DNA of 64,000 bases from an uncultured Maribacter sp. GTDB lineage: Bacteria; Bacteroidota; Bacteroidia; Flavobacteriales; Flavobacteriaceae. The stretch covers positions 166,945 through 230,944 of the forward strand of contig NZ_CANMDU010000007.1 of assembly GCF_947496775.1 (NCBI RefSeq). The letters run 5' to 3'. The notes beneath the pieces were generated by a model. The model had not been told where the DNA came from, searched no databases, and worked only from the letters and a program-made list of their open reading frames with translations. Below, piece by piece: positions 1 through 9,515 of the stretch (its first letter is position 1; each line of letters begins with the position of its first letter). The position numbers and the translations under genes were made by a program.

Positions 1-719
1 CTTTCTGGCCCTAAAGCCAAAAACTTTAAAGTAAGTATACTTATAACAAACCCAACAATTAACGAGCCCGTATCTCCCATAAAAATCTTTTTATCCGAAG
101 AGAGGTTAAATCCAAGAAAAGCCATTAAGCTAGCATTTAAAGTAATACTTAAAAGGGCAAAGAAGTATTCCTCTGTTAGATAAAAAATGGTGGTATAAAG
201 AACCATAATTACAATACCAACTACGGAAGCCAAACCATCTATTCCGTCAATTAAATTATAAGAGTTGATAATTGTAATCATCATAAAACCCGCTATAGCC
301 AAATACAAATAATATGGAATTTCATTCACATTTAAAAATCCATTCAACGACGTAATCGTAAAGCTAGGATTTGCTAAAATAAATGCAACAGCAAAAGCTT
401 GGGCTATTAATTTTGCACCGGGAGATATTATAACCAAATCGTCTTTAAGCCCTACTATAAACAAAATAGTAAGACCCGGAATTAAATACATTGCTTCATT
501 AAATGCATCTCTTCCGCTAATAAAAAAAAGAGCAAATATTAAAGTATAATAAAAAGAAATCCCCCCCAAAGTAGGAGTTTTACTTACATGAGAACTTCTT
601 TGGTTTGGATCATCCATTAACCGCTTATGCTCAACAACACTAATAATTTTAGGTATTGTTAAATAAGTAAGGAGAAAAGCCCCTATAAATAATGCGATAG
701 CAGTTTCTAAAAAGAACAA
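1..719 (-). CDS. WecA/MraY-family polyprenyl-phosphate sugar-1-phosphate transferase (partial)
   Basis: The reading frame runs off the left edge, so the C-terminus is missing; about 239 codons are visible. It is a multi-pass membrane protein. Family hallmarks are the DDPNQRSSH segment near residue 35, NLIDGIDGLA near residue 155 (catalytic Asp region) and MGDTGSL near residue 214. Family members move a sugar-1-phosphate from a UDP-sugar to undecaprenyl phosphate and so start a surface polysaccharide on the cytoplasmic face. An in-frame TAA at 740-738 leaves no upstream ATG, so the start is probably the TTG at 719. It is the last gene of the minus-strand polysaccharide locus. A WecA-like role fits the context better than peptidoglycan MraY, but the acceptor sugar cannot be read from the sequence. 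Confidence 0.88.
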   Translation of the reverse strand, partial: MFFLETAIALFIGAFLLTYLTIPKIISVVEHKRLMDDPNQRSSHVSKTPTLGGISFYYTLIFALFFISGRDAFNEAMYLIPGLTILFIVGLKDDLVIISPGAKLIAQAFAVAFILANPSFTITSLNGFLNVNEIPYYLYLAIAGFMMITIINSYNLIDGIDGLASVVGIVIMVLYTTIFYLTEEYFFALLSITLNASLMAFLGFNLSSDKKIFMGDTGSLIVGFVISILTLKFLALGPE

Positions 720-836
720 TTTGCTTATATTTTGCTGTTATATTTTATATCCTCGTAAAAATAGAATTTCTTTATTTAAAAACACTTAAATCTAAAGTAT
801 ATTATTCTCCAAAAAAAAGCTGAGACATGTAAAAAA

Positions 837-2147
837 TTAAATGCATTTCGTTTCATTCTTCTCTAGAAACTTTCTCGTATCAAAAAAATCATTACCTAAA
901 GCAAATGCGGAAACAAAAAAAGTAAAAACAAGAACACCATTTTCTCTCAATAAAAAACTTTCTGTTAAAGAATATAATAAAAAGACAATAGCTATTAATA
1001 TATACAATTTCTTATATACACTTTTTTTCAAATAAACTAAAGGAGAAAATATGTAAATAAACAAGGCAACTAAATTAAATATCCCTCCAATCAACATTGT
1101 GCTCAAATATTGATTATGGGAATTAAACTTTGCATTTATACCCCATTCAAAATTATTTACTTCATATTGCTTAAGTAATTCAAATTTAAAGTCCCCAATA
1201 CCATAACCAAATAAAAAAGACGTAAAGCTCTTAAAGATTAACTGCAAAGAAGATTTAATTTGATATATTCTAGCAATAAAATCACTAGTGATTTCCTTTA
1301 TGCAAATTTCCATGCCACATTTCCATTCGTTGAAAATAATTCCTAACGCATTATCAAAATTGGAGAATCTAAAAACACTTTCATTTACAAAATCAACTTT
1401 GAAAAGAAAAAACAAACAAACTAATATAACCCCGGTAACTCCTAATTTATACTTTTTATCTAAATTAAAAATAAGAAAAATGCAAAAAAACAAAAGTAAA
1501 AGTAAAAGCAGTCTAGAGGCTAGAAAAAACAGAAAACATGCCTGGAACAAAAATATTAACCATTTCTTTTTACCCTGAACAAAATAATTATTAATGAAAA
1601 TTGAAATTAAAATCATTAAAGAATAATATCCAGGATGTAGTTTTACCATGTTAGACAATCTCTCATATGTAATGGAATTAATCACATTTACATAGTCTTG
1701 AGTAATATCAAAATTATATATAGCGATACCTATATTTACAAATTCCAAAAATAAAATCCCATACAAAAAAGATTTAAAAATGTCCCTTAACAGTAATTGA
1801 TTAGATATAAATATTATTTGAAAAATAATAAAAAATAAATAATTAGCAATTAACCCAAATCCACTTTTCAAATCATCAGTATATAAAAAAGAAAAAACTG
1901 AAAACATGAAAAAGAATGAAAGAAATAAAAACTTAATTTTATTTCTAACAAAAAAACTTTTATAAACTTCTGGATTTGTATAAACATCTATAAATTTCAA
2001 TAATAATAGACATCCCAAAACATATTTTGGCACATGATATCCAATCATAGGAATTGAAAACGAAAAAATTAAAAAAAACAGACTTGTTACATCACAAATA
2101 GAAATTTTATTAAAATTTTCCATTAAGTCGAGATAAAGTTTTCGCAT
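837..2147 (-). CDS. O-antigen ligase/polymerase-like membrane protein
   Basis: This 436-residue protein consists almost entirely of hydrophobic segments. The longest non-membrane loop (about residues 250-345) ends in SHNQY (343-347). HPGYY at 171-175 and SRLLLL near 211 are also typical of the O-antigen ligase/Wzy (Wzy_C) superfamily. Such proteins polymerise lipid-linked repeat units or ligate the finished glycan in the periplasm. Starting at 2147 it overlaps the upstream GT2 gene by 38 bases. An internal ATG at 2123 (MENFNK) would cut the overlap to 14 bases and is equally plausible. The locus also encodes an EpsG-like protein, so one may polymerise and the other ligate. Which does which is not visible. 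Confidence 0.75.
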   Translation of the reverse strand: MRKLYLDLMENFNKISICDVTSLFFLIFSFSIPMIGYHVPKYVLGCLLLLKFIDVYTNPEVYKSFFVRNKIKFLFLSFFFMFSVFSFLYTDDLKSGFGLIANYLFFIIFQIIFISNQLLLRDIFKSFLYGILFLEFVNIGIAIYNFDITQDYVNVINSITYERLSNMVKLHPGYYSLMILISIFINNYFVQGKKKWLIFLFQACFLFFLASRLLLLLLLFFCIFLIFNLDKKYKLGVTGVILVCLFFLFKVDFVNESVFRFSNFDNALGIIFNEWKCGMEICIKEITSDFIARIYQIKSSLQLIFKSFTSFLFGYGIGDFKFELLKQYEVNNFEWGINAKFNSHNQYLSTMLIGGIFNLVALFIYIFSPLVYLKKSVYKKLYILIAIVFLLYSLTESFLLRENGVLVFTFFVSAFALGNDFFDTRKFLEKNETKCI

Positions 2148-2931
2148 TTATTTTTTTTCTTTTAAAATCAAAAAACCAACCCCATTTATTAAAGTATTTA
2201 ATTGAAGAAGATATATGATACTTTAATAATTTTTTATTTTTATACGAACCTTTCTCAAATTTATGATATATGTGAACATTAGGAAAAAATAATGTTTTAT
2301 ATTTTTCATGTATCCTTCTAGACAAGTCAATATCTTCAAGGTACATAAAAAACCTTTCATCAAATCCCCCAACATTCTTTAATGCACTAGTTTTACAAAA
2401 CATAAAACATCCGGAAAGATATGGCACGTTCATTATTTTATTATACTTAGTAAAACGCAATTCATATCTTATATTAAGGTTTTCTTTTATCTTTTTGAAC
2501 GGTAAAAATCTTCTAAAAAATAAATCAAATGGTGTTGGTAGTAATTTACAAAGGTATTGTGTATTTTTATTTGGAAAAAGTACTTTGGGCATCAACAATC
2601 CAATAGATTCATCAGTTCTAAAAAAAACAATTAATTCTTCAATAACATTTTTATCAAAATATATATCTGGATTTACTATTAAGTGGTAATCCGACTTTAA
2701 ATCTATTGCTTTGTTAATAGCAATATTATGCCCCGCTCCAAATCCTATATTTTTTTCGTTCTTTATATAAATAATGCTATCTATATCACATAATACTTCA
2801 ATATCTCTATTATTAGAATTATCTACAATATAAAATAAAAATTTTTCACTTATTAATTTTACACTATTTATAATTTTTTTTAAATCCTTAAAAGAATTAT
2901 GATAGGTAACTAATGAAATCGTAATAAACAT
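2110..2931 (-). CDS. Glycosyltransferase family 2 (rhamnosyltransferase-like)
   Basis: 273 residues with a GT-A fold of the WbbL/rhamnosyltransferase type. The N-terminal strand ISLVTYHN (5-12), the nucleotide-binding segment NIGFGAGHNIA (61-71) and the metal-binding NPD (87-89, the usual DxD position) are clear. FFMYLEDIDLS (194-204) carries the ED catalytic-base motif. It should add a sugar from a nucleotide donor to the growing lipid-linked repeat unit at the cytoplasmic membrane. dTDP-rhamnose made by the rfb genes upstream is a reasonable donor, by inference only. Its 3' end overlaps the O-antigen ligase-like gene, suggesting translational coupling. Confidence 0.88.
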   Translation of the reverse strand: MFITISLVTYHNSFKDLKKIINSVKLISEKFLFYIVDNSNNRDIEVLCDIDSIIYIKNEKNIGFGAGHNIAINKAIDLKSDYHLIVNPDIYFDKNVIEELIVFFRTDESIGLLMPKVLFPNKNTQYLCKLLPTPFDLFFRRFLPFKKIKENLNIRYELRFTKYNKIMNVPYLSGCFMFCKTSALKNVGGFDERFFMYLEDIDLSRRIHEKYKTLFFPNVHIYHKFEKGSYKNKKLLKYHISSSIKYFNKWGWFFDFKRKKINAKTLSRLNGKF

Positions 2932-2950
2932 AATATTTATCTAAAAAAAA

Positions 2951-4048
2951 TTAAACAAAAAAGAAAGTTCGAAAAGGAAAATACGATTCCTCTGAATATA
3001 ATTTAATTAAACATCTAATCATTGGATAAAAAGATATTAAACAAAAAATAAAATATTTAACACTAATTTTTCCAGTACTTTTCAAAAACATTGGGTATAT
3101 AAAAACTGAAAAAGCCAAAAAGTTATTAGCTCCTCTAGCGCCAATAACTGTAAAATTTTGAATAAATATCATATAAATAAAAATTCCTAATAACATAATA
3201 TTACTAATTATGTGAAAATCTGGAATTACTTTCAAAATTCTTTTGTTATTATATAATGCAATAATGACAATTGCTAAAACAATTTTCTCGTAGTATGCCA
3301 ATGGGGAAAAATCTCCTACATAATGAACAGAATATATATAAAACTTATATAAAACATAACTTGATGGGTTAGAAAAATACAAAGTATGTACTAGTTTTAC
3401 TATATAGTCTATTAAAAACGTGTTTATTAATAAAATAGCTATAAAAGCCTTTAATATTTTTGAAACTTTAATCTTTTTCCTAACAACAAAATACGCCGGT
3501 AAAAAGATTAATGAACTAATATGAAATGATGATGCAATTAAAACTGTTATAAAAAAATGCCTAAAATTATTTTTAATAATGTATTTATATGAGTAAAATA
3601 AAACAGCCATAGATAATCCTTGTCTCATTTGTCCCATAACTACAAAAAAATAAAAAAAACAGATATAGATAAACATACTGATAAGTGGGTAAGGAGAATG
3701 TTTAATTATACTCTTTTGAGATAAAATTATAGTCGTAATTGCAATTACGAATAAAAAAAACTGAAAAGAATTACTGATTAATTTAACAATAAAACTAAAT
3801 AAAGTATATCCGATCTCGAATTCCATATTGGAAAACAAACTGAAAAAAGAGGGGAGTTCTTCAAAAATTTTTCGGTACAAAAAAAAATCAAATCCTATTT
3901 CAAAGCGAATAGAAGCAACAAAAATTAATACTGTACTTAAAAAAGTACATAAATAAAAAATTTTTTTTTTTGAGAAAACTATTGATTTATCTAGGCTTAA
4001 AAAAGCAAATAAAAATGAAATAACTATTATAAATAAATAAATAAACAT
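2951..4048 (-). CDS. EpsG-family (Wzy-like) polysaccharide polymerase
   Basis: A 365-residue polytopic membrane protein with the EpsG signature: RFEIGFDFFLYRKIF at 48-62, MRQGLS at 141-146 and FHISS at 175-179, followed by further membrane spans. EpsG/Wzy proteins polymerise undecaprenyl-linked repeat units in the periplasm. Codons about 26-30 contain a run of 11 A (coding strand; T run at 3961-3971), and a second run of 9 A lies near residue 55. A slip in either would truncate the protein. Only 3 bases separate it from the upstream GT4 gene. Confidence 0.8.
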   Translation of the reverse strand: MFIYLFIIVISFLFAFLSLDKSIVFSKKKIFYLCTFLSTVLIFVASIRFEIGFDFFLYRKIFEELPSFFSLFSNMEFEIGYTLFSFIVKLISNSFQFFLFVIAITTIILSQKSIIKHSPYPLISMFIYICFFYFFVVMGQMRQGLSMAVLFYSYKYIIKNNFRHFFITVLIASSFHISSLIFLPAYFVVRKKIKVSKILKAFIAILLINTFLIDYIVKLVHTLYFSNPSSYVLYKFYIYSVHYVGDFSPLAYYEKIVLAIVIIALYNNKRILKVIPDFHIISNIMLLGIFIYMIFIQNFTVIGARGANNFLAFSVFIYPMFLKSTGKISVKYFIFCLISFYPMIRCLIKLYSEESYFPFRTFFFV

Positions 4049-4051
4049 TTT

Positions 4052-5161
4052 CTATTTTTTAAGAATTTTGATATATAAATTTTGGTATTTAACACTCATA
4101 GCATTTGCCGAAAACTCTTCATTAACAATTTTAAAGGATTTTTCAGAAAGGCTATCTTTTTTACAAACCATTTCATTTAATGCATCGGATAAGCCCTTAA
4201 TATTTTTCTCCTTAAAAAAAACATGACCAAGCCCTTCGTTTCCTTTTAATTCTTCGTGGGAAGGAATTTCTGATAAAGCACAAGGTAATCCACATGCCAT
4301 TGCCTCCATAACAGAATTTGGCAAACCTTCAGATAAAGAAGAAGAAATAAAACAATCACTAGCTTGTAAATACTCTAAAATATTAGGTACATTCCCTAAA
4401 AATTTAATTTGATTATCGCTTATTTTTTTTAACATCAATTCTTCTTTTCCTTCTCCTGCAATTAACAAAATAGCACTTTTTTTTATGTTAAAAAGTTTAA
4501 ATCCTTCTATCAACGTTGTAAAATCTTTTCTAGGAATTAAACTGCCAACGGAAATAAATATAATTTTATCAAGAGGAAGTTTCACATTTGTTTTACTCTC
4601 TTTCTTATTCATAGAAGGTGCAAATTTTTCTATATCAACACCATTCTGAATATAACTAATATTAATATTTTTCTTTTTTTTAAAAGTACTGTGAATTGTT
4701 CTTGAGCAAGCAATAAAACTTCGTGCATTATGCCTAATCAAATTTATATGCATATTTGCTAAAATATTTCCTGCTAACTTTCCAAAAATGTTTTTATAGT
4801 CATCTAATGGATAATTTCGAATTGTAGAAACTCTTTTAATATCATCACTTATTTGCTTAAAAGAAATATAATCTGCAAGAATGCCTTGAGTTTGTACAAT
4901 ATCAATTTTCTTACTTTTAAGCAAATTAGATAACTCCTTTTTTACTGATATAAGGGCTCGTATTTTACTAGTATTTAAACAAATTACTTCTATATTTAAC
5001 TCTCTTGTGAAATATTCTATTATTGTTTTATTTGACTCTTTAAACAATGTTATTATAATAGGATTAAATTGATTCCTATCTAGATGATTTATTATGTAAG
5101 ATAATTGGTTCGTAGGCCCTGTTCTAACAAGTGATGATACAAAATAGCAAATGTTTGTCAT
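4052..5161 (-). CDS. Glycosyltransferase family 4
   Basis: 369 residues with a GT-B fold. The N-terminal domain includes the PTNQ segment at 16-19, common in retaining GT4 enzymes. The C-terminal domain has NGVD (173-176), SVGSLIPRKDF (204-214) and the EX7E motif in SEGLPNSVMEAMACG (E278 and E286). It is a cytoplasmic, probably membrane-associated enzyme adding one sugar to the repeat unit. Donor and linkage cannot be assigned. The start ATG at 5161 lies one base beyond the stop of the ATP-grasp gene, so the genes are tightly coupled. Confidence 0.9.
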   Translation of the reverse strand: MTNICYFVSSLVRTGPTNQLSYIINHLDRNQFNPIIITLFKESNKTIIEYFTRELNIEVICLNTSKIRALISVKKELSNLLKSKKIDIVQTQGILADYISFKQISDDIKRVSTIRNYPLDDYKNIFGKLAGNILANMHINLIRHNARSFIACSRTIHSTFKKKKNINISYIQNGVDIEKFAPSMNKKESKTNVKLPLDKIIFISVGSLIPRKDFTTLIEGFKLFNIKKSAILLIAGEGKEELMLKKISDNQIKFLGNVPNILEYLQASDCFISSSLSEGLPNSVMEAMACGLPCALSEIPSHEELKGNEGLGHVFFKEKNIKGLSDALNEMVCKKDSLSEKSFKIVNEEFSANAMSVKYQNLYIKILKK

Positions 5162-5162
5162 A

Positions 5163-6110
5163 TTAATCTATATTCAACCTTAGCTTCTCTCCTAGTTTAT
5201 AATCCCATTCTACAGGGTGAATGCATTCAAATCCTCCCCCATGATGGAAAGTCATTTCTCCAAAGAAGTATTTATCTTTAATTTGATAAAAATCTATTCT
5301 TACGTATTTAAACTCTCGAGATAGCTTTTCTATAATAGGTATAATCATATCCAAGTTTTGTGGTTTAGATATTCTCCTACCATTGTCCCATACTATAGTT
5401 TCATTTTCTTTAATACTCCAAGTAAAGGGTAATAAATCCCAATCTTTAGAGTAAATATTGCGTTTATGCTCAGTCTCCCTATCAATGTCAACAGAAATTA
5501 ATTCAACCTTCCCATGAAAACAATGAAACTTATAATCCATTGGTATTTTGCCATTATCCTCTAATAATAATTTCTCAATAATTATTTTTGGAGGTATATT
5601 TTTATACTGCCATTCCTTGGATTCTTTGTAATAATTTCTTTTAAGTAAATTTTTATATCTATTTCTTACTTTTTCCCAATTTATTTCTGATTTATTCATA
5701 ATAATCTCATACCCTCCACTATCATGATTAGTTTTTATAATAAATGGAGCTTCTGTCGGTATATTTTCAGGAAGTAAATCTTTATAATTATTACTTGTAT
5801 ATAATAAGGGAATAAGATATTCTTCTCCTATTTTTTCCTTCACATAATTTCTAACCTCAAACTTATCAGAACATATTGTATGCAAATCTGTTCTATCATT
5901 TAACTTAAGCCATTGAATTTTTTCATTTAAAGTTTTAGGATTTTCTAGACTCAAATCAAACCCAAATATTCTTTTAAATCTATTTTTTATATAAGTTTCT
6001 TCTGTTAGAATAGAAAATCTATAAAAATCATAAACCTTTTTAAACGGATATAATAATGTTTTGACCATTAAACTTTTACGATGTAACACTTCAATATAAT
6101 CTCTTATCAT
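5163..6110 (-). CDS. TupA-like ATP-grasp protein
   Basis: 315 residues matching the TupA-like ATP-grasp family. LNEKIQWLKL (61-70) is the family's N-terminal signature. PFIIKTNHDSGG (122-133) is the ATP-binding lysine/loop segment. PMDYKFHCFHG (190-200) and FHHGGG near the C-terminus are also present. TupA was named for teichuronopeptide synthesis in alkaliphilic Bacillus. ATP-grasp enzymes join a carboxylate to an amine, so this one may add an amino acid or peptide substituent to the glycan. That role is inference. Many databases label this family glycosyltransferase by context alone. The gene overlaps the CapA-like gene by 4 bases (ATGA). Confidence 0.8.
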   Translation of the reverse strand: MIRDYIEVLHRKSLMVKTLLYPFKKVYDFYRFSILTEETYIKNRFKRIFGFDLSLENPKTLNEKIQWLKLNDRTDLHTICSDKFEVRNYVKEKIGEEYLIPLLYTSNNYKDLLPENIPTEAPFIIKTNHDSGGYEIIMNKSEINWEKVRNRYKNLLKRNYYKESKEWQYKNIPPKIIIEKLLLEDNGKIPMDYKFHCFHGKVELISVDIDRETEHKRNIYSKDWDLLPFTWSIKENETIVWDNGRRISKPQNLDMIIPIIEKLSREFKYVRIDFYQIKDKYFFGEMTFHHGGGFECIHPVEWDYKLGEKLRLNID

Positions 6111-7102
6111 GATACTTTTAACTTTCTAAGTATTATTCTTGGATTTTTTATTACTCTAAAAAAACGTCTAATATTAAATAATATAAATAAATAAATTGGA
6201 TGAAGAATCTTATATAACTTTTTTTGATAGGTTAAACTCTTTAAGCTCGCATCACTTACCAATAAGTTTTTTTTTTCATCAATCTTAACTTGAATAATAT
6301 GTTTAAGAAAAATTTTTTCTTTAATTATAAAAATAGGCACTATACCTGTTTTTTGATGAGGTAAAGCCTTTTTAAATATTTCTCCGTTTCTATCATACAA
6401 ATCTGGAAAATAGAAATTTCCTAATGAATAAAATATGTATTTATCCTTATACATTTCGTAAGGCTGGATAATATGTGGATGATGACCAATTATTAAATCA
6501 GCTCCTGCGTCTATTAATTCATAAGCTAATGTTCTTTTATTTGGTTCTGGGTACGCAATATCTTCTATCCCCCAATGCATGTTCAGAATTAATTTAAAGT
6601 CAATATGTTTTTCTTTTAATTTTTTGATTTGAAAAAAATTTGGAAGATAAGGTCCTATAAAATTTGATTCTGCAAATAATCTAGATCCTGTAAAATCCGT
6701 AGATCTTGTTGAATAAGAAAGATAAATTATTCTATTTTTTTCATCAACTATTACATTCTTTTCTTGGTTTTCCAATCCTACACCGAAAAAAGAGAGCTTA
6801 GCATTTTCTAAAATAGAAACGGTAAGTAGAGAAGAAAGGTTTCCGAAATCATTAATATGGTTGTTAGATAAATTAATTAATGAAGGGGAAAGGTATTTCA
6901 AATACTTTACTTTATCTTCATATGCATAAAGGGTAATTTTATCTTTAATGGGTTTCATATTCTCCTCGATAAAAGGAGATTCTAAATTTACACATAATTC
7001 GGCATCATGAAAATCTAATTTCTTTTTAAAATCCCCAAATATACAACTTGGGTCATCATGAATTTCTTGAAGTACTAAGTCTCCAGTAAAGGCTATTTTC
7101 AT
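6107..7102 (-). CDS. CapA-family metallophosphatase-like protein
   Basis: 331 residues with the CapA/PgsA calcineurin-like signatures: TGDLVL (6-11), NLESPF (39-44), LSNNHINDFG (78-87), NMHWG (174-178), GHHPHIIQPYE (206-216) and SLGNFYF (from 226). CapA/PgsA proteins take part in poly-gamma-glutamate capsule synthesis in Bacillus, and homologues are common in polysaccharide loci. A C-terminal hydrophobic basic stretch (IYLFILFNIRRFF) may be a membrane association segment. No signal peptide is visible. A run of 10 A (coding strand; 6267-6276) lies in the C-terminal third. Tight coupling with the TupA-like gene suggests both act on the same substituent. Confidence 0.85.
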   Translation of the reverse strand: MKIAFTGDLVLQEIHDDPSCIFGDFKKKLDFHDAELCVNLESPFIEENMKPIKDKITLYAYEDKVKYLKYLSPSLINLSNNHINDFGNLSSLLTVSILENAKLSFFGVGLENQEKNVIVDEKNRIIYLSYSTRSTDFTGSRLFAESNFIGPYLPNFFQIKKLKEKHIDFKLILNMHWGIEDIAYPEPNKRTLAYELIDAGADLIIGHHPHIIQPYEMYKDKYIFYSLGNFYFPDLYDRNGEIFKKALPHQKTGIVPIFIIKEKIFLKHIIQVKIDEKKNLLVSDASLKSLTYQKKLYKILHPIYLFILFNIRRFFRVIKNPRIILRKLKVS

Positions 7103-7169
7103 ATAGTAGTCTAAAAATTCTTAATGTACATCGTCAAATTCAATTATTATTTATTTACACAAAATAAAG

Positions 7170-8402
7170 CTATTTTATTCTCTTATAATAGAAAAAGGAT
7201 ACAGTTCCTAAATACACAGCAGAACTAATAATCTTAACGTAAGCCGCACCAGAAGAACCAAATAATGGTATTAAGCACAATGAAAGAATTATATTACTTA
7301 AACCAATATTAATACTTGATATTCTCATCTTTTTACCTTCCCCTTTTGCATACAAAAATTTATTATATAAATCCCCGAATCCATGTATCAAAAATGCCAC
7401 TGAAGTAAGAATCGCCAAGTTAATCGCAGGTTCATATTCCCTACTATAAAAATAATTAAAAAGAGGGTTTAAAAAAGTCAAAAAAAGCACAAAAAAGATT
7501 AGAGATATTATTACAATTAGTTTCAAAATATTTACTGGCATCTTTTTTTTATTTGCAAAATCTCTCATTAAAGTTGTACCTACTATTCCTGGTAAAACAC
7601 CCATTGGAGAAGAAACTGTAAGTGCTAGCGCATAAAAACCAAAATCTGTATTATTATTGAAAAAACTAATGAACAATGAACTTAAGTGGGTAGAAGCAAC
7701 CCCTAAAACTCCTCCTATATATATAGGGAATCCTACTATTTTGTTCGTTTCGAAAATACTATTAATTGTAGCTTTTAAGTCTTTAAAAGAAAAAGGTGTT
7801 TTTAAAATAATAGAAACTATAATTATTCCTGTTGAAGCATAAAAAAATACTAATGCACTTTTAAGAGATAATTCATCAAAAAAGAAGATTATTCCTAATA
7901 AAGTCAATAAATAAATAAATTTAGGCCCTATTTTTAAAATAGACAAGGAGTATATTTTGTTATTACCTTGGAGTATATTTTCTAGACTATTATTAAAAAC
8001 CAATACAAACATAAATGGTAGAAGCACATGTATATATATTCCTAAATTTCCGGTATAAAAAAAAGAAATGTACGATGTCAAAATTAAAATCAGAAAAAGT
8101 GAAATTACTAAACCAATGATAATATGCGCTCCAAACAACTTGTTTTTCTTTTGCTCATTCTCTTCTTTAGCTGTCATATACGTACAGCTATAAAAAAACC
8201 CAAAAGTTGAAAATAACACAATTAATGAAAAAAGAACTTCTATAAACTTAAAATCACCGTAATTATCCTTTCCCAAGTATTTTGTGTTTAAAACACTTAT
8301 TAAAAAACCTATGAGCATCGACCCAATAGTAGAGCTATATAAAACAATTGCCTGCTTTACTTTTTGGTTTTTAAATATCTTTTTTACAGAAAAATTTTTC
8401 AT
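7170..8402 (-). CDS. Wzx-type polysaccharide flippase (MOP superfamily)
   Basis: A 410-residue integral membrane protein with about 12 hydrophobic segments and the MOP/Wzx opening pattern: a short basic N-terminus, then a first span ending in NTKYLGKDNYGDF (near residues 39-51). It should flip undecaprenyl-linked repeat units from the cytoplasmic to the periplasmic face. Its place among the glycosyltransferases and an EpsG-like polymerase makes this a Wzx/Wzy-type pathway. The start ATG at 8402 is the only one before the first hydrophobic segment. Upstream spacing to the GT4 gene is 28 bases. Confidence 0.88.
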   Translation of the reverse strand: MKNFSVKKIFKNQKVKQAIVLYSSTIGSMLIGFLISVLNTKYLGKDNYGDFKFIEVLFSLIVLFSTFGFFYSCTYMTAKEENEQKKNKLFGAHIIIGLVISLFLILILTSYISFFYTGNLGIYIHVLLPFMFVLVFNNSLENILQGNNKIYSLSILKIGPKFIYLLTLLGIIFFFDELSLKSALVFFYASTGIIIVSIILKTPFSFKDLKATINSIFETNKIVGFPIYIGGVLGVASTHLSSLFISFFNNNTDFGFYALALTVSSPMGVLPGIVGTTLMRDFANKKKMPVNILKLIVIISLIFFVLFLTFLNPLFNYFYSREYEPAINLAILTSVAFLIHGFGDLYNKFLYAKGEGKKMRISSINIGLSNIILSLCLIPLFGSSGAAYVKIISSAVYLGTVSFFYYKRIK

Positions 8403-8430
8403 TAAATAACTAATACAATCTATTTATACA

Positions 8431-9507
8431 TCATTTCTTAATAAAATCAAAAATTCTTTTTCCTTGAATCTTATAGTCAAAATTTTCCGCTATTTTTTTA
8501 CCACTTATACCAATTTTCTTTGCCTGTTCGTAGTTATTAATCACAAAAATTAGTTTTTCAGCAAAATCATTAGGGTCATTAGGGTTTGCTAAAAATCCAT
8601 TAATTCCGTCCTCTATGTAATTTGGAATTTCACCAACTCTTGTTACAACAACAGGAAGTCTTGTTGATAAATACTCTCCCAATTTCGATGGAAAACCACC
8701 TTGAGATTGCAAATTATCTGGTCTTGCAAGAGCTAAAATTGAAGATTTACGTAACAGTTTTAATACCTTTACATGCGGTAATTTCCCTGTAAAATCAACA
8801 TTATTTGATAAATTATTTTCATAAACCATTTCTTTAAGGTCATTCATAACTTCTTCTTCTGCATGTCCTATTAACTTTAATTTCCACTCAGGAAATAGGT
8901 TATTTACTTTTTTAAATGAGGTAATTAAATCGAAGACCCCATCCTTATTATTTCCCATATAACCACAATAGGTAATCTCTTTACTAAAACCATTTTCATA
9001 ACCATCAATAGTGTCATCATCAAGAATTAATGGCAATATCAAAAAATTCTTTATTTTAGTTTTTTCAGAATAAAAATTTGCAAGATTTTTAGAACAAGTG
9101 ATGAAAGAGTCAGAAAAACTCATACTTAATATTGCTAATTTACTTTTAATTACACTTAAAAAATTCTTACTTTGAAGTATCAAATAATGAGGATATTCTG
9201 TTCTTTCTGTAATCATTTTTACCCCTTTTAACTTTAGTAAAAAAGCAATCCAAGGCATTCTAAAAGCCCCATAAAAGAAAACGATGTCTGTTTTATTTAC
9301 TTTAAAAATAATAGTAAACGTTGCAATAAACTTTAAAATAAAAGATATAAATAAATCAATTTTAAAGGGCATCTTTTTAAAGTATCCGATTGAAATAACA
9401 TCAACCTCTGTATTTTCGTGTTTTAACGCCCTAATAAGTAAAGAAAGCCTATTAGCAGAAGCGCTAATATTTGGATACTCATTTTCAGTTATAAAATGGA
9501 CTTTCAT
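8431..9507 (-). CDS. Glycosyltransferase family 4
   Basis: 358 residues, GT-B fold. The C-terminal half contains ITYCGYMGNNKDGV (phosphate-binding loop region), KLIGHAEEE and GGFPSKLGEYLSTRLPVV, where GT4 enzymes have the EX7E motif. Here the first Glu is replaced by a QGGFPSKLGE arrangement common in one GT4 subgroup. A hydrophobic segment around residues 50-70 suggests membrane association. It should transfer one sugar of the repeat unit; the donor is unknown. The gene follows the epimerase with 8 bases between them. Confidence 0.85.
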   Translation of the reverse strand: MKVHFITENEYPNISASANRLSLLIRALKHENTEVDVISIGYFKKMPFKIDLFISFILKFIATFTIIFKVNKTDIVFFYGAFRMPWIAFLLKLKGVKMITERTEYPHYLILQSKNFLSVIKSKLAILSMSFSDSFITCSKNLANFYSEKTKIKNFLILPLILDDDTIDGYENGFSKEITYCGYMGNNKDGVFDLITSFKKVNNLFPEWKLKLIGHAEEEVMNDLKEMVYENNLSNNVDFTGKLPHVKVLKLLRKSSILALARPDNLQSQGGFPSKLGEYLSTRLPVVVTRVGEIPNYIEDGINGFLANPNDPNDFAEKLIFVINNYEQAKKIGISGKKIAENFDYKIQGKRIFDFIKK

Positions 9508-9515
9508 TCCTTATT

